Source of the DNA: Dendrobium chrysotoxum
Taxonomy: Eukaryota > Streptophyta > Magnoliopsida > Asparagales > Orchidaceae
NCBI GenBank assembly: GCA_019925795.1
Contig: CM034307.1
Coordinates: 14,095,197 to 14,159,196 of the forward strand
Reading direction: 5' to 3'
Length of the DNA stretch: 64,000 bases
Part shown: positions 1 to 9,704 of the stretch, piece by piece
Layout of the letters: the number at the start of each line of letters is the position of its first letter
Position numbering within the stretch: the stretch's first letter is position 1
Position numbers and translations under genes: made by a program
Notes under the pieces: model-generated
What the model was told of the DNA's origin: nothing
The model's database searches: none
Seen by the model: only the letters and a program-made list of their open reading frames with translations

Positions 1-180
1 GATATTGTATCGTACAGTACGATTGTCAGAGAATTTCAAGGTTTGTGAGCAGCATGGTAAGAGGATCAGGAAACTATTTTTTTATTTTTTTTTATTTTTG
101 TTTTTCGAACAAAACAAATCATAACAAACACAAATTTCTTTTTTTTATATTTTATTATTTTTTTTATATTCTATTTTATT
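1..180 (-). other. 3' untranslated part of the SIRE-like element
   Basis: The pol frame ends with TAA at 181-183 (minus strand). What remains down to base 1 has A/T runs at 75-180 and one perfect copy of the element's palindrome at about 9-23. It is not LTR sequence comparable to 5104-6888. It is probably the spacer or env-like region that SIRE elements carry between pol and the 3' LTR. No ORF of note is visible. Confidence 0.5.
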
Positions 181-938
181 TTAGGCTTGAATGTCTATGA
201 CACCTAATTTGGTTCTTAAAGTGCTAAATGTGTCATAATCTAATGATTTTGTGAAAATGTCAGCCAATTGATCTTCAGTAGCAACGTAGTGTAGTTCAAT
301 ATCTCCTTTCGCTACGTGATCTCTAATGAAATGATGTCTAATGTCTATATGTTTTGTTCGTGAATGTTAAATTGGATTTTTAAATATGCAAATAGCACTA
401 GTGTTGTCACACATGATCGGAATGGTTCCTACAGGTAGTCCTAGATCTACAAGCTGTTGTTTTAACCACAAAACTTGTGCAACACAGCTACCTACCGCTA
501 TATATTCTGCTTCGGCTGTTGATAGGGCTACTGAATTCTGTTTCCTACTGGACCATGAAACTAACGATTGTCTAATGAATTGACAAGTGCCAGAAGTGCT
601 TTTTCTATCTACCCTACATCCTGCAAAGTCTGAATCTGAGTACCCTAAGATTTCAAAAGAAGTGCTATGTCTAGGATACCAAATTTCTAAGTTCGGGGTG
701 CCTAGTAGATATCTAAGAATCCTTTTGACAGCAGTTATGTGAGATTCTTTCGGGTCAGCTTGAAAGCGGGCACAGAGACACTAAACATTATGTCTGGTCT
801 ACTGGCAGTCAGATAGAGAAGCGATCCAATTATTCCCCTATACCTCTTTTGATCTACAGACTTCCCACTGGGATCTTTATCTAATTGAATGTTAGAGCTC
901 ATGGGTGTATTCATAGCTTTAGCATTGTCGATTTCATA
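181..938 (-). pseudogene. Ty1/copia RNase H domain (pol C-terminus)
   Basis: Minus-strand translation after the RT frame gives the copia RNase H pattern: YSDSDFAGCR near 630-650, the KSTSGTCQF stretch, AEAEY near 500-520, KHIDIRHHF near 340-360, and the lineage-typical end QLADIFTKSLD, closing with TAA at 181-183. RNase H removes the RNA strand during reverse transcription. Breaks seen: a one-base excess in the A-run at about 939-945 that shifts the frame out of RT, a one-base loss near 780, and an in-frame TAA at 367-369 where the family has Gln (CAA to TAA). Non-functional relic. Confidence 0.85.
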
Positions 939-1689
939 TTTTTTTCAAAATATCATTGATGTACTTAGACTGGCTAAGAAATGTTCCACCTTCCGTTTGT
1001 TTTACACTAAATCCAAGAAAGTAACTAAGTTCTCCCATCATACTCATTTCAAACTCATCACTCATTATTTTTGAAAATTCATTACATAAGCTTTTCTCCG
1101 TCAATCCGAATAAGATCTCATCTACATAAATCTGAACAATGAGTACTTCAATTCCTACCTTCTTCAAAAATAAGTTGGTGTCCACACTACCCTTAACAAA
1201 GACTCTATCTAGTAGGAACGTACTAAGTCTTTCATACCAGGCTCTAGGTGCTTGTTTTAACCCATATAGTGCCTTTTTCAGTTTGAACATGTGGTTTGGA
1301 AATTGTGAGTTTTCAAACCCCGGAGGTTGCTCCACATAAACATCTTCCTTGATTACCCCATTCAGGAAGACACTCTTGACATCCATTTGATACAGCTTAA
1401 AATCCCTAAAACAAGCAAAAGCTAACAGTACCCTGATGGCTTCTAGTCTAGCTACCGGAGCAAAGGTTTCTTCAAAATCTATTCCTTCAATTTGGTTATA
1501 CCCCTTTGCTACTAACCTAGCCTTATTCCTCACTACTATCTCTGAGTCATTCATTTTGTTTTTAAAGACCCATTTAGTTCCAACCACACTTTGTTCTTTA
1601 GGTCTTTTGACTAATTCCCATACATCATTCCTAACGAATTGATTCAACTCTTCTTGCATTGCTAGGATCCAAAATTCATCTCCTAAGGC
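934..1689 (-). pseudogene. Ty1/copia reverse transcriptase domain
   Basis: An open stretch of about 250 codons on the minus strand carries RVT_2 hallmarks: ELVKRPKEQSVVGTKWVFKN at the start, KARLVAKGYNQ, the FAPVARLEA block, YQMDVKSVFLNG, ALYGLKQAPRAWY, and the catalytic box as YVDEILFG, where the second Asp of the usual YVDD is Glu. It would copy the element RNA into DNA in virus-like particles. It is cut from integrase by an in-frame TAA at 1690-1692 and from RNase H by a homopolymer frameshift near 940. The YVDE substitution would itself be expected to impair catalysis. Confidence 0.9.
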
Positions 1690-2322
1690 TTAATCTATAC
1701 TCGTGGGCTCAATCATAGATATGAATGCAGAATGACTAACCTCTTTCCTAGGTCCATGCCTAGTTTTTACCCCTTCTGATGGGTCTCCTAAGATCAGTTC
1801 TCTAGGATGACTAGAAGAGAATTTCCAATCTCTAGGCAGATGTTCATGAGGTTCCGCTCTAGTCTCTATGATAATGGTTTCTACTCCCTGTATAACCTCA
1901 ACTTCTTCTTCTTCATGATTAGGTTCAGAGGTCTTATTGGATTCATCAAATACCACATGGGTGGACTCTTCTACTACTAGGGTTCTCTTATTGAATATTC
2001 TATAGGCTTTACCTACCGATGAGTAGCCTAGGAAAACCCCTTCATCAAATTTAGGATCGAACTTTCCTAAGGGTGACTTGCCATTGATTAGGATGAAGCA
2101 TTTGCAACCGAAAACGTGTAAGTGGGAAAGATTGAGTGTCCTACCCTTAAGCAACTCATAGGGTGTCTTATTTAGTTTGGATCTAACATTTACCCTATTT
2201 AACACATAGCACACGGTATTTACTGCTTCTGCCCAAAAATATCTAGGGAGAGTGTATTCAGCTAACATAGCTCTAGCAGCTTCAACTAAAGTTCTATTCT
2301 TTCTTTCTGCTATTCCATTTTG
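1690..2322 (-). pseudogene. Ty1/copia integrase C-terminal part and linker to RT
   Basis: The minus-strand frame starts after the TAG at 2323-2325 with the conserved copia integrase run ERKNRTLVEAARAML, then FWAEAVNTVCYVLNR, the HLHVFGCKCFI block and GVFLGYS, followed by an acidic, low-complexity linker to the RT domain. This is the second half of the integrase that inserts the element's cDNA. The frame ends in TAA at 1690-1692. The TAG separating it from the core is best read as CAG to TAG, because the family has Gln-Gln-Asn-Gly there. Confidence 0.85.
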
Positions 2323-2853
2323 CTAAGGAGTTCTAGGGGCAGAGAAATTATGTTCTATTCCAACATCTTTACAAAAAGATTCAAATTTATCATTCTCAAA
2401 TTCCCCACCGTGATCACTATGAATTGTTGAAATTACACATCCTAATTTCCTTTGAATCCAAGTGGAGAAAATTCTAAACTCTTCAAATGACTCACTCTTA
2501 TGAGCTAGGAATTTCACCCAAGTAAACCTAGAGTAGTCATCCACTATTACAAACCCATACAACTTCCCTCCTAGGCTGGCTGTATTAACAGGTCCGAACA
2601 GGTCCATGTGGAGAGTTTCTAGTGGCCTAGTGGAGTTGACATCTTTGATTGCATGAAATAAAGATTTAACTTGTTTTCCTAATTGGCAAGCATCACAGAG
2701 ATGATCCTTAGTAAAGTCTAATTTTGGTATGCCTCTAACTAAGTCTTTCTGAGTGATGTTCCTAAGTGTTTTCATACTAGCATGGCATAGTCTCTTATGC
2801 CATAGCCAAGAGTCATCCGCTATTGTTTTCAGACACAGAGTTTGAGGTTTCAC
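2323..2853 (-). pseudogene. Ty1/copia GAG-pre-integrase and integrase core
   Basis: About 176 codons. The zinc-binding pre-integrase part is WLWHKRLCHASM followed by HLCDACQLGKQ (H-H-C-C pattern). The rve core follows with LHMDLFGPV (first catalytic Asp), FVIVDDYSRFTWV, and IHSDHGGEFEN (second Asp), with the Glu expected beyond. It joins the protease frame upstream through a one-base shift at about 2820-2853 and is closed by TAG at 2323-2325. Confidence 0.88.
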
Positions 2854-3190
2854 TGCAGTTCAAATCTAACATGTAAACATTGTTTATACGTTTTCCTTCT
2901 AACACAAGTGAATCATTTAAGCTAATCATGCATTTATTAGACAGAAATTTTATGTCAAAGCCCTTGTCACATAGTTGACTTATACTTAAAAGATTATGCT
3001 TTAAACCATCAACTAAAAATACATTCTCAATAATTAAATTTTTAGTGTTTCCAATGATACCTGAGCCCACCACTTTCCTGGTGGTGTTGTCTCCCAAGGT
3101 TACCTTGCCTCCTGACCTGGCCTCCAGTGTTACGAACTGCTTCATGTCTCCAATCATGTATCTTGAGCAGCCACTGTCCAGGTACCACAT
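2813..3190 (-). pseudogene. Ty1/copia aspartic protease
   Basis: Opens with MWYLDSGCSRYMIGD, the copia retropepsin active site (D-S-G) with the following C-S-R block, then KVTLGDNTTRKVVGSG and the NLLSISQLCDKGFDI end block typical of the junction with pre-integrase. The protease matures the gag-pol polyprotein. It is in the same frame as gag upstream but separated from it by TGA at 3233-3235 and a TAG shortly after. A frameshift around 2820-2850 separates it from integrase. Confidence 0.85.
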
Positions 3191-3232
3191 GCTCTCACTA
3201 GGTCTTTTGTGAGAGCATCCCTACAATGTCAA

Positions 3233-5044
3233 TCACGGATTAGCTTTGGGAAACCAAGTGAGTTTGGGTTCCACCCTATGCTTATATGAATGTAATGTAT
3301 GTATGTTATGCTGTGATGAATGCGATTTAGGTCTCCACACTAGATGTGTCCTATAGTGAATTGAGCACGTGCGGGCTATGTGACCTAGTATGCCACAAGA
3401 ATAACATCTAACACCTGGAAATGGGTTCACTAATCTACGAGGGTGGTAGTGCCTATTTCTGGGTTTGGATGATGCATGCCGTGCTGGTTTTGAATGAGAT
3501 GATTCACATGGTGGAGGCTGAAAAAACTCAACAAATGTGGGAGGTTTTTTATTATTCTCGAATGCATGAAGTTTTTCATTTAAAAATTTATTCTCTTGGT
3601 TAAGACTTGCATATTCGAATTTCAATGTATGCTCACTACTACTAAGTTCCCCTGCTAGTTCTTCTAGTTCCTTAAATGCATTCTCTAATTCAATATGTGA
3701 TGATTTCAAGGTATCGTGTGCAGTGGTTAACTCAATATGCTTCTTGTTTAATGCATCGTATTCATCAAGCAAGGACATATGATCTTTATCCAAGTCAGAA
3801 AAATTCTTTACTACACTAGCATGCTCCTTTTGTAAAGTACTAAACTCAGTATTAAGACTAACATGCTTTTTCTTCAACTTTCTATACGAGTCATGGATTT
3901 TTTCAGAAATAACAAGCAGTTCATCGTAAGACAGTTGACATACCTCATCTTGATCTGATTGATCAAGATTATCATTAGTCATAAGACACATATTCGTTAC
4001 CTCCTCCTCTGCTTCTTCCGATGATTCTGAGGCAGAGTCGGCCCAAAACGCTTTTTGAGTCTTAAATTTGCCCTTCTTGAACTTTGATCTTTCCTCACCC
4101 TTTTCCTTGATTTGATGAGTCTTGATGTTGGGGCAATCAGCTCGGAGATGACCGGGTTTCCTGCACTCAAAGCAAATTATCTCAGATGCAACTTTAGTAT
4201 GCTTTGAGTTTTTACCTTTGTTCCAATTGCTTTGATGACGGCGATGCTTTCTTTTCAGAAAATTTTGGAACTGACGAGTCATCAAGGCGATGTCGTCATC
4301 TTCCTCCGCTGCTGAACTATCACTTTCAGAATTGTTTGCTTTTAAAGCCACCGCTCGCTCCTTCTTTTCACATGCATCATTTTGTCGTTGACTCACTCCT
4401 TGCTCGTAGGCAATGAGTGACCCAAGCAAATTGTCAATAGAATAAACATTCAGGTCTTTTGACTCAGTTATTGCAGTGATTTTAGCATCATATGAGCTAG
4501 GCAAACATCGCAGTATTTTGTTTATTTTTTCCGAGTTAGACAACTCTCTTCCTAAAGCATGTAGAGATGTTACAATCTGGGTGAATCGAGTGTACATGTC
4601 AGATATAGTTTCACTAGGTTTCATGCGGAAGAGTTCGTAATCATGTAGCAGTATGTTCAACCTAGATTGTTTGACCTCACTAGTTCCTTCGTATGTGATG
4701 CACAGTTTGTCCCAAATTTGCTTACCAGTCGTACAAGTTGAGACTCGCATATAGTCTTCTGATTTCAATGCGCAAAAGAAACAATTTAGACATTTAGCAT
4801 TTAGTTGTGCAAGTTCTCTATCCTCAATGCTCCATTCATTAAATGATAGTTCAGTTTTAATTCCATTCAACATACGAAATGGTGCAGAATAACCTTCTTG
4901 GACTAACATCCACATACGATAGTCTAAAGACTATAAAAATGTAGACATGCGTATTTTTCAGAAATCAAACGGTATGTTGTCAAATAACGGTGGACGAGTT
5001 ATAGAATAACCCTCCGCAGTGTTACGGTTACCAAATTGAGCCAT
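3233..5044 (-). pseudogene. Ty1/copia gag with two zinc knuckles and a coiled coil
   Basis: The likely original start is the ATG at 5042-5044, 46 bases after the primer site, because translation from there (MAQFGNRN...) runs in frame into the long ORF. Two in-frame stops, TGA at 4958-4960 and TAG at 4931-4933, now truncate it. The longest open part starts at 4915. The N-terminal half is a UBN2-type gag domain (KQIWDKLCITYEG; RCLPSSYDA). A first CCHC knuckle (CFECRKPGHLRADC) is near 4150, a long heptad-rich coiled coil runs at about 3570-3910, and a second CCHC knuckle (CYSCGILGHIARTC) is near 3390. Gag forms the virus-like particle and binds element RNA. The long coiled coil plus double knuckle is what suggests the SIRE lineage. 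Confidence 0.88.
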
Positions 5045-5089
5045 GGATCTTACGTTTCTAGGTTTTCTAAAACACTATTTTGAAACCCC

Positions 5090-5101
5090 GCTCTGATACC
5101 A
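5090..5101 (-). promoter_or_regulatory. Primer binding site (initiator tRNA-Met)
   Basis: The minus strand reads TGGTATCAGAGC, the exact complement of the 3' end of plant initiator tRNA-Met, two bases from the LTR edge at 5104. This is where minus-strand DNA synthesis starts, and it fixes both the strand and the LTR boundary. Confidence 0.93.
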
Positions 5102-5870
5102 CTTGAAAGTACGAGATGCCCCAAGAGGGGGGGTGAATTGGTATTTTAAAAAATTCAACCCTACAGAAGAGTTCTAATTTTTTTGTATTTTAAAAATAAC
5201 TCGACGAATAATGTACGGAAGCAAGTACAACGTTCACAACGATGATATTGATAATTCAATTTTTAATTTTACAACACAAGATTTAAATCATGATTTTTCA
5301 CCAAGCAATTTAATGTACTAATTAAGAGCATGCAAAGTAAAGTGCGGTAAACAGGAAAAAACACACCAGAGATTTTTATAGTGGTTCGGTCACTTGACCT
5401 ACGTCCACTCCCCGGAGTCCTCTACTCCGGGATTTGCACTAGTAAAAGTTGACTCTCCTTTTGCCCCCACAGCAAGGCGGAGAAGCCTTTACAACACTCA
5501 CTTTCACCTCCCTCGGTGCGGCGGAATACCAGACGCTATGTCACCCTCCTGGTGACGGCAGCGGACCTTCTCCTTTTTCTCCCTCCTGGAGATGGCAGAG
5601 TACCTTGACGATGTTGATCTTGAAGTGACTCTTCCCTCGAGAACTTTCTTGAAGCTTCCCAAAGCCACAAGAGGAGCAAAGCATGCAGCTAGCTTGGAGC
5701 CACCGTGTGATCCCCTCACACTACTTCTCCCTCACGCTCAAGCTCACCTTCAGCTTCCTCTCTCAAGCCCTGGATCTCTCCAAAAATTTCTCTCTACTGA
5801 ATCCCCTTCCTTCCTCAAAGCCTCTCACAGCAAAAGGATAGATCAACAACTTCTTAAAAAAAATTTTAAG

Positions 5871-5882
5871 TTATTTTTATAT
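5871..5882 (-). promoter_or_regulatory. Putative TATA box of the SIRE-like LTR
   Basis: The minus strand reads ATATAAAAATAA, about 45 bases downstream (element sense) of the last palindrome. The same sequence, TATAAAAATAA, is at the matching place in the solo LTR at 20135-20146. In the third LTR (near 41080) it has decayed. Position and conservation support a core promoter; no transcription data are available. Confidence 0.6.
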
Positions 5883-5925
5883 CAGGCTTCAGAAAACCCT
5901 AAAAGTTTTAACTTTTGCGTTTCTG

Positions 5926-6572
5926 TTCGTACAGTACGATCTATAATCGTACAGTACGATCAGTTCAATTACAGCTCCGTCCAGTACGAGTACAGACGAA
6001 CAGTTATCGAATTTTATACATATCGTACTGTACGATATGTATATCGTACAGGACGATACTGTTGATTCGTGCTGTTCGTACAGGACGAACTGTGGTACGA
6101 TCCTTGGGACGAAAGAATTCGTCTCTGTCAGTCGTCCAGCACTCCTTTAGTCGTACACTACGATTGGTGTTTTTCAGGATATCGTCTTGTACGATATGAA
6201 TATCGTCCAGGACGAATAGAACAAAAATTTCTTGGTTTCGTCTGGTACGATCGATGGGACGAATGAAATCGTCTCTGTCAGTCGTACGGTACGATATATG
6301 ATCGTACAGTATGATCGACTTTTAAATCAGAAACGAACTTTTATTTCCTGATTAGGGAGATAATTTTGGTAAGTATTAATTAATCGTATAGTACGATCAG
6401 CATCGTACAGTACGATCAGTTCAGGAAATCAAAATTAAAAACTTACTAAACTTATTCTGGCGGCTAGGGTTTCTCAATTATATCTTATCGTACAGTACGA
6501 TTAGATTATAAATTTAATCATCTGAAAATTAGCCGTTAGCCTGAGTATTATTATTTAATCATACAGTACGAT
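5926..6572. repeat. Array of ATCGTACAGTACGAT palindromes in U3
   Basis: At least 14 perfect or near-perfect copies of a 7-1-7 palindrome (ATCGTAC-A-GTACGAT) lie in about 650 bp, for example at 5926-5940, 5946-5960, 6022-6036, 6042-6057, around 6285-6310, 6383-6415 and 6487-6501. Variants change the half-site (TCGTCC, TTCGTAC) but keep the inverted pairing. Spacing is irregular. The array ends just upstream of the TATA box on the element strand. Confidence 0.85.
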
Positions 6573-6987
6573 ATTCTTTTAAAAATTTTTTTTAACACAT
6601 TTAAAACACTTCTCCCCCTGTGTGTGTGCATGGTTGCTCCTTTCACATGCATGCTTCTGTGGCAGACTCAAGAAAATAAAGATAAAGAAATAAAAATTAC
6701 AGACTTTTCAACATCCTATTCTACCCGGTTTGAGTCTCCAGTAACCTTAAGCAGTGTGCATCTGACCTGAAATGTTAGTGCTCATATACAAGGATTAAGC
6801 ATTTGTAATCTAAAGGAAGTTTATATGGATTCAGTAAGTATTAGTTGTCACTATCAAAATTAAGTGCTCGGGATCCTGAATTTCAACAGTATACAAGGGC
6901 CGCTGCATCGGTGCCCGGATGCAGTGTTAAATAGGCAAGGGTTCCCACATCATGGACGGATGTGGGCAATGAAGCTAGTCCATGAAA

Positions 6988-7400
6988 CTAAAATTAGGTT
7001 ATGATCGTAGAATGTAGGTTTCCTTACAGGCAAATTAATAGAATTAATTGATATTATGATTCACAGAAAGATAAATATTCTGTGCATTTAGGAAACTAAA
7101 TGGGTGGGAGAGAAGGCTAAGGAGATTGATAGTTTAGGGTTTAAACTTTGGTATTCTGGTAGGAGTCGTACTAGAAATGGTGTATGTGTGATTATAGATA
7201 AGAGTTTGAAAGATAATGTTGTAAAAATTGATAGAATTGGAGATAGAATTATAACTTTGAAGATTATTATTGATGATAAGGTTATTAATATTATAAGTGC
7301 TTATGTTCTTCAAGTAGATTTGGATATGTGCTCAAATTAAAATTGATAGCATCTCATCACTTATAAGAATGGATATAGTAAAACTCTGATTATTTTCTTG
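6988..7400 (+). pseudogene. RTE endonuclease remnant
   Basis: Fragments match the apurinic-type endonuclease of the intact RTE copy: the E-T-K-W block near 7093, GFKLWYSGRSRTRNGV at about 7137-7187, NIISAYVLQVDL at 7288-7323. The C-terminal half containing the catalytic GDLNGH block is deleted, the text resuming at 'HLITYKNGYS' after about 7350. An endonuclease of this kind nicks target DNA for target-primed reverse transcription. This one is dead. Confidence 0.75.
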
Positions 7401-7479
7401 TAAAAAAAATAGATCGTTCATATTGTAGAGATTGTTAAGTTATTCCGAGTGAAAGTTTATGTACCCAACATCACTTATT

Positions 7480-9566
7480 AGTTTTGGACTTCAAGATGAA
7501 GGGGCAGAGTATGAAAAATATAGTATATCATTGTTCTAGGATTAGATTGTGGCATTTAAAGTACTCTAAAAAAATCTTTGAGAGTAAGATTCATGATCTT
7601 AAGATTTTGTCGCTGTATGAGGAAGGTAATATTATATGGGAAATAGTAGCTTGTATTATTAAAAATGTTGCAATAGATGTGCATGGAGTATCAAAAGGAA
7701 AACCTTCTAATAGTAACAATAGTTGGTGGTGGAATCAAAATGTGCAAGAAAGGATAAAAAATAAGAAGCTCTGTTATAAAAATTGATTTAGATGTAAAAA
7801 TTCTAAAAATTGGGAAAAATATATGTTGCACGTAAAAAGTCTAAGAAAGTATTCTGCGATGCAATGACTTTAGCTTTTAATGATTTATATAATAGATTAA
7901 ATACTAAAGAGGGCGAAAGATATATGTATAAGCTAGTCAAACAAAGAGATATGAGTAGTAAGGATTTAGTTTAAGTGAAGTGCATTAAGGATGAAGATCA
8001 AAAAGTACTTTTTTACAAGAGGATATTCAACAAAGATGAATGAGATATTTTGCTAAGCTTTTCAATGAAGATTGTGAAAATACGATTGACTTTAGCGACC
8101 TTAACACTCTACATGAAAATAAAGATTTTTGTTTTTATCGGCGTATTACTAAAACAGAAGTTAGAGAGGCTTTAAAGAAAATGAAGTGTGGGAAAACTGT
8201 TGGACCAGATGATATTCCAATAGAGGGGTGAAAATGCTTATAAGATGAAGGAATTTTTTGGCTTACTAAACTTTTTAATATTATTTTGAAGACTAAAAAG
8301 ATGTCAGATGTGTGGAGAATGAGTATGTTAATTCTTATCTTTAAGAATAAAGTTGATGCACAAGATTGTGCAAATTATAGAGGAATTAAGTTGATGTGTC
8401 ATACTTTAAAACTATGAGAGAGAGTTATAGAGCATAGGTTACGACGTGATATTAATGTTTCTCAAAATCAATTTGGATTCATGCCGGGTAGGTCTGCTAT
8501 GGAAACCATACATTTATTGAGAGGTTTGATGGAGAAGTATAGAGAGAAAAAGGAAGATCTTCATATGATATTTATTGATTTGGAGAAGCATATGATAAAG
8601 TTCCATGAGAAGTGCTATGGAGAGTTCTAAAAAAGAAAGGGATTAATAATGCTTATATTCAAGTCATTAGGGATATGTATGCTGGAGTTGTTACTTATGT
8701 TCAAACACAAGATGGTTTGACCAAGTATTTTCCAATTTCAGTTGGATTACATCAAGGATCAGCCTTAAGCCCATATCTTTTTGCTCTACTCATGGATGTT
8801 CTTACTAGTGATTTGCAAGAGGATGTTCCCTGGTGTATGCTTTTTGCTAACGATATTCTTCTTGTTGATAAGACTAAAAAGGGAGTTGAAGGTAAACTTG
8901 AATTATGGAGGTCAACCTTAGAGTCTAAAGGTTTTCGTTTGAGTAGATCTAAAACCGAATACATGGAGTGTAATTTGAGCGATCAAGTCATTAATAAGAG
9001 TACACGTTTTAAATATCTTGGGTCTATTGTTCAGAGTGATGGTGAAATAGATGGGGATATTATTAGTAGAATTCAAGTTGGATGGATAAAGTGGAGAAAT
9101 GCATCGGGCTTATTATGTGATAGAAAAATACCACTCAAACTTAAGGAAAAATTCTATTAAGATTGTAGTTAGACCTGCAAATCTTTATGGCGCAGAATGT
9201 TGTCCATTAAGAAAGAAACATAATATTAAGTTAAGTGTTGCAGAGATGTGGATGAGTGGCTTTACTCTTAGAGGCAGGATACGAAATGAGCATATATGTG
9301 AAAAGGTTTGAGTAGCTCCAGTGGCAGATAAGATTAGAGAGAGTCGCCTTAGATGGCTTGGTCACATAAAACGGCGGCCTTCCGATGACCCGGTTAGGAG
9401 AGTAGTTGTATTAGATTTAACCTATGTTAAGAAAGGTGGAGGGAGACCTAAAAAGACTAGGTTAGAAAATATTAGAAATGTCCTTTCTTTATTACATCTA
9501 AATGAGAATTTGACTCTTAACCGGATACAATGGAGAAAAAAGATTCATGTCGCCAACCCCTCATAG
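7480..9566 (+). pseudogene. RTE reverse transcriptase remnant
   Basis: Successive open pieces in shifting frames match the 711-residue RT of the copy at 58276-60411. They include ALKKMKCGKTVGPDDIPIEG (8172-8231), GFMPGRS near 8480, the 'FIDLEK-YD' box near 8570-8595 with a base missing, VGLHQGSALSPYLFALLMD near 8740-8796, and the catalytic box as FANDILLVD at 8845-8871, where the first Asp of FADD is Asn. C-terminal blocks (RLRWLGHIKRRP, GGGRPKKTRLENIRN) continue to 9566. RTE elements lack an RNase H domain, and none is seen. Confidence 0.82.
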
Positions 9567-9704
9567 TGGGATAAAAGCTTGATGTTGTTGTATAGCATTC
9601 GGTTCTTATTAGTTTCTGTTAGGTTGTCATTTAATTTTAAATAGATTAAACTCTGGATAACTTGGTGTAATTTACAAAACTGCTACATTGTATATCTTAT
9701 GCAG

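Larger units (their letters stand above)
1..6888 (-). mobile_element. SIRE/Maximus-like Ty1/copia retrotransposon, 3' end outside window
   Basis: Reading down the minus strand the order is 5' LTR (6888-5104), initiator-Met primer site (5101-5090), gag, protease, integrase, reverse transcriptase, RNase H, then a 3' untranslated part that runs off the window. This domain order defines Ty1/copia. The large gag with two zinc knuckles and a coiled coil, and the 1.8-kb LTR, point to the SIRE/Maximus lineage. Coding is interrupted by at least six in-frame stops and several one-base frameshifts, so this copy cannot make its own proteins. It is inserted in an RTE LINE whose sequence resumes at 6889. 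The 3' LTR is not in the window, so no LTR-pair age or target duplication can be checked. Confidence 0.9.
5104..6888 (-). repeat. 5' LTR of the SIRE-like element (1785 bp)
   Basis: The lower edge is TGAAAG at 5104, adjacent to the primer site; the upper edge is ...TTTCAACA at 6888, so on the element strand the LTR starts TGTTGAAATTC and ends in CTTTCA. Internal order on the element strand: U3 with a palindrome array (6572-5926), a TATA box at about 5881-5871, then a leader with the repeated 'gtgacggcag' type motif (5520-5620) and the block that recurs in all three LTRs (5380-5490). The neighbouring sequence at 6889 belongs to a LINE. Confidence 0.88.
6889..9592 (+). mobile_element. Degenerate RTE-type LINE, interrupted by the SIRE-like element
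   Basis: Base-for-base similar to the better copy at 57284-60446. It begins mid-element (caagggccgctgcat, matching about 57463 of the other copy) directly at the SIRE LTR edge, so its 5' part should lie beyond the copia element, outside the window. It ends in the family's 3' tail, gatgttgttgta. Many stops and frameshifts are present, and about 0.2 kb of the endonuclease is missing at about 7340-7350, where the text jumps from the ISAY region to the LITYKNGYS region. It lies upstream of host exons and is probably intronic. Confidence 0.88.

Noticed and set aside
1..180. env-like gene of the SIRE-like element
   Set aside because: No open frame or membrane pattern is visible in the short stretch available before the window edge.
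386..583. Plus-strand ORF of 65 codons
   Set aside because: Antisense shadow of the copia RNase H region; no domain of its own.
5592..6065. 157-codon plus-strand ORF in the SIRE-like LTR
   Set aside because: Lies in LTR leader and palindrome array, with a low-complexity product antisense to the element; not conserved in the other LTRs.
5926..6572. CRISPR-like array
   Set aside because: Units are palindromes without uniform spacers and lie in an LTR of a plant retroelement.
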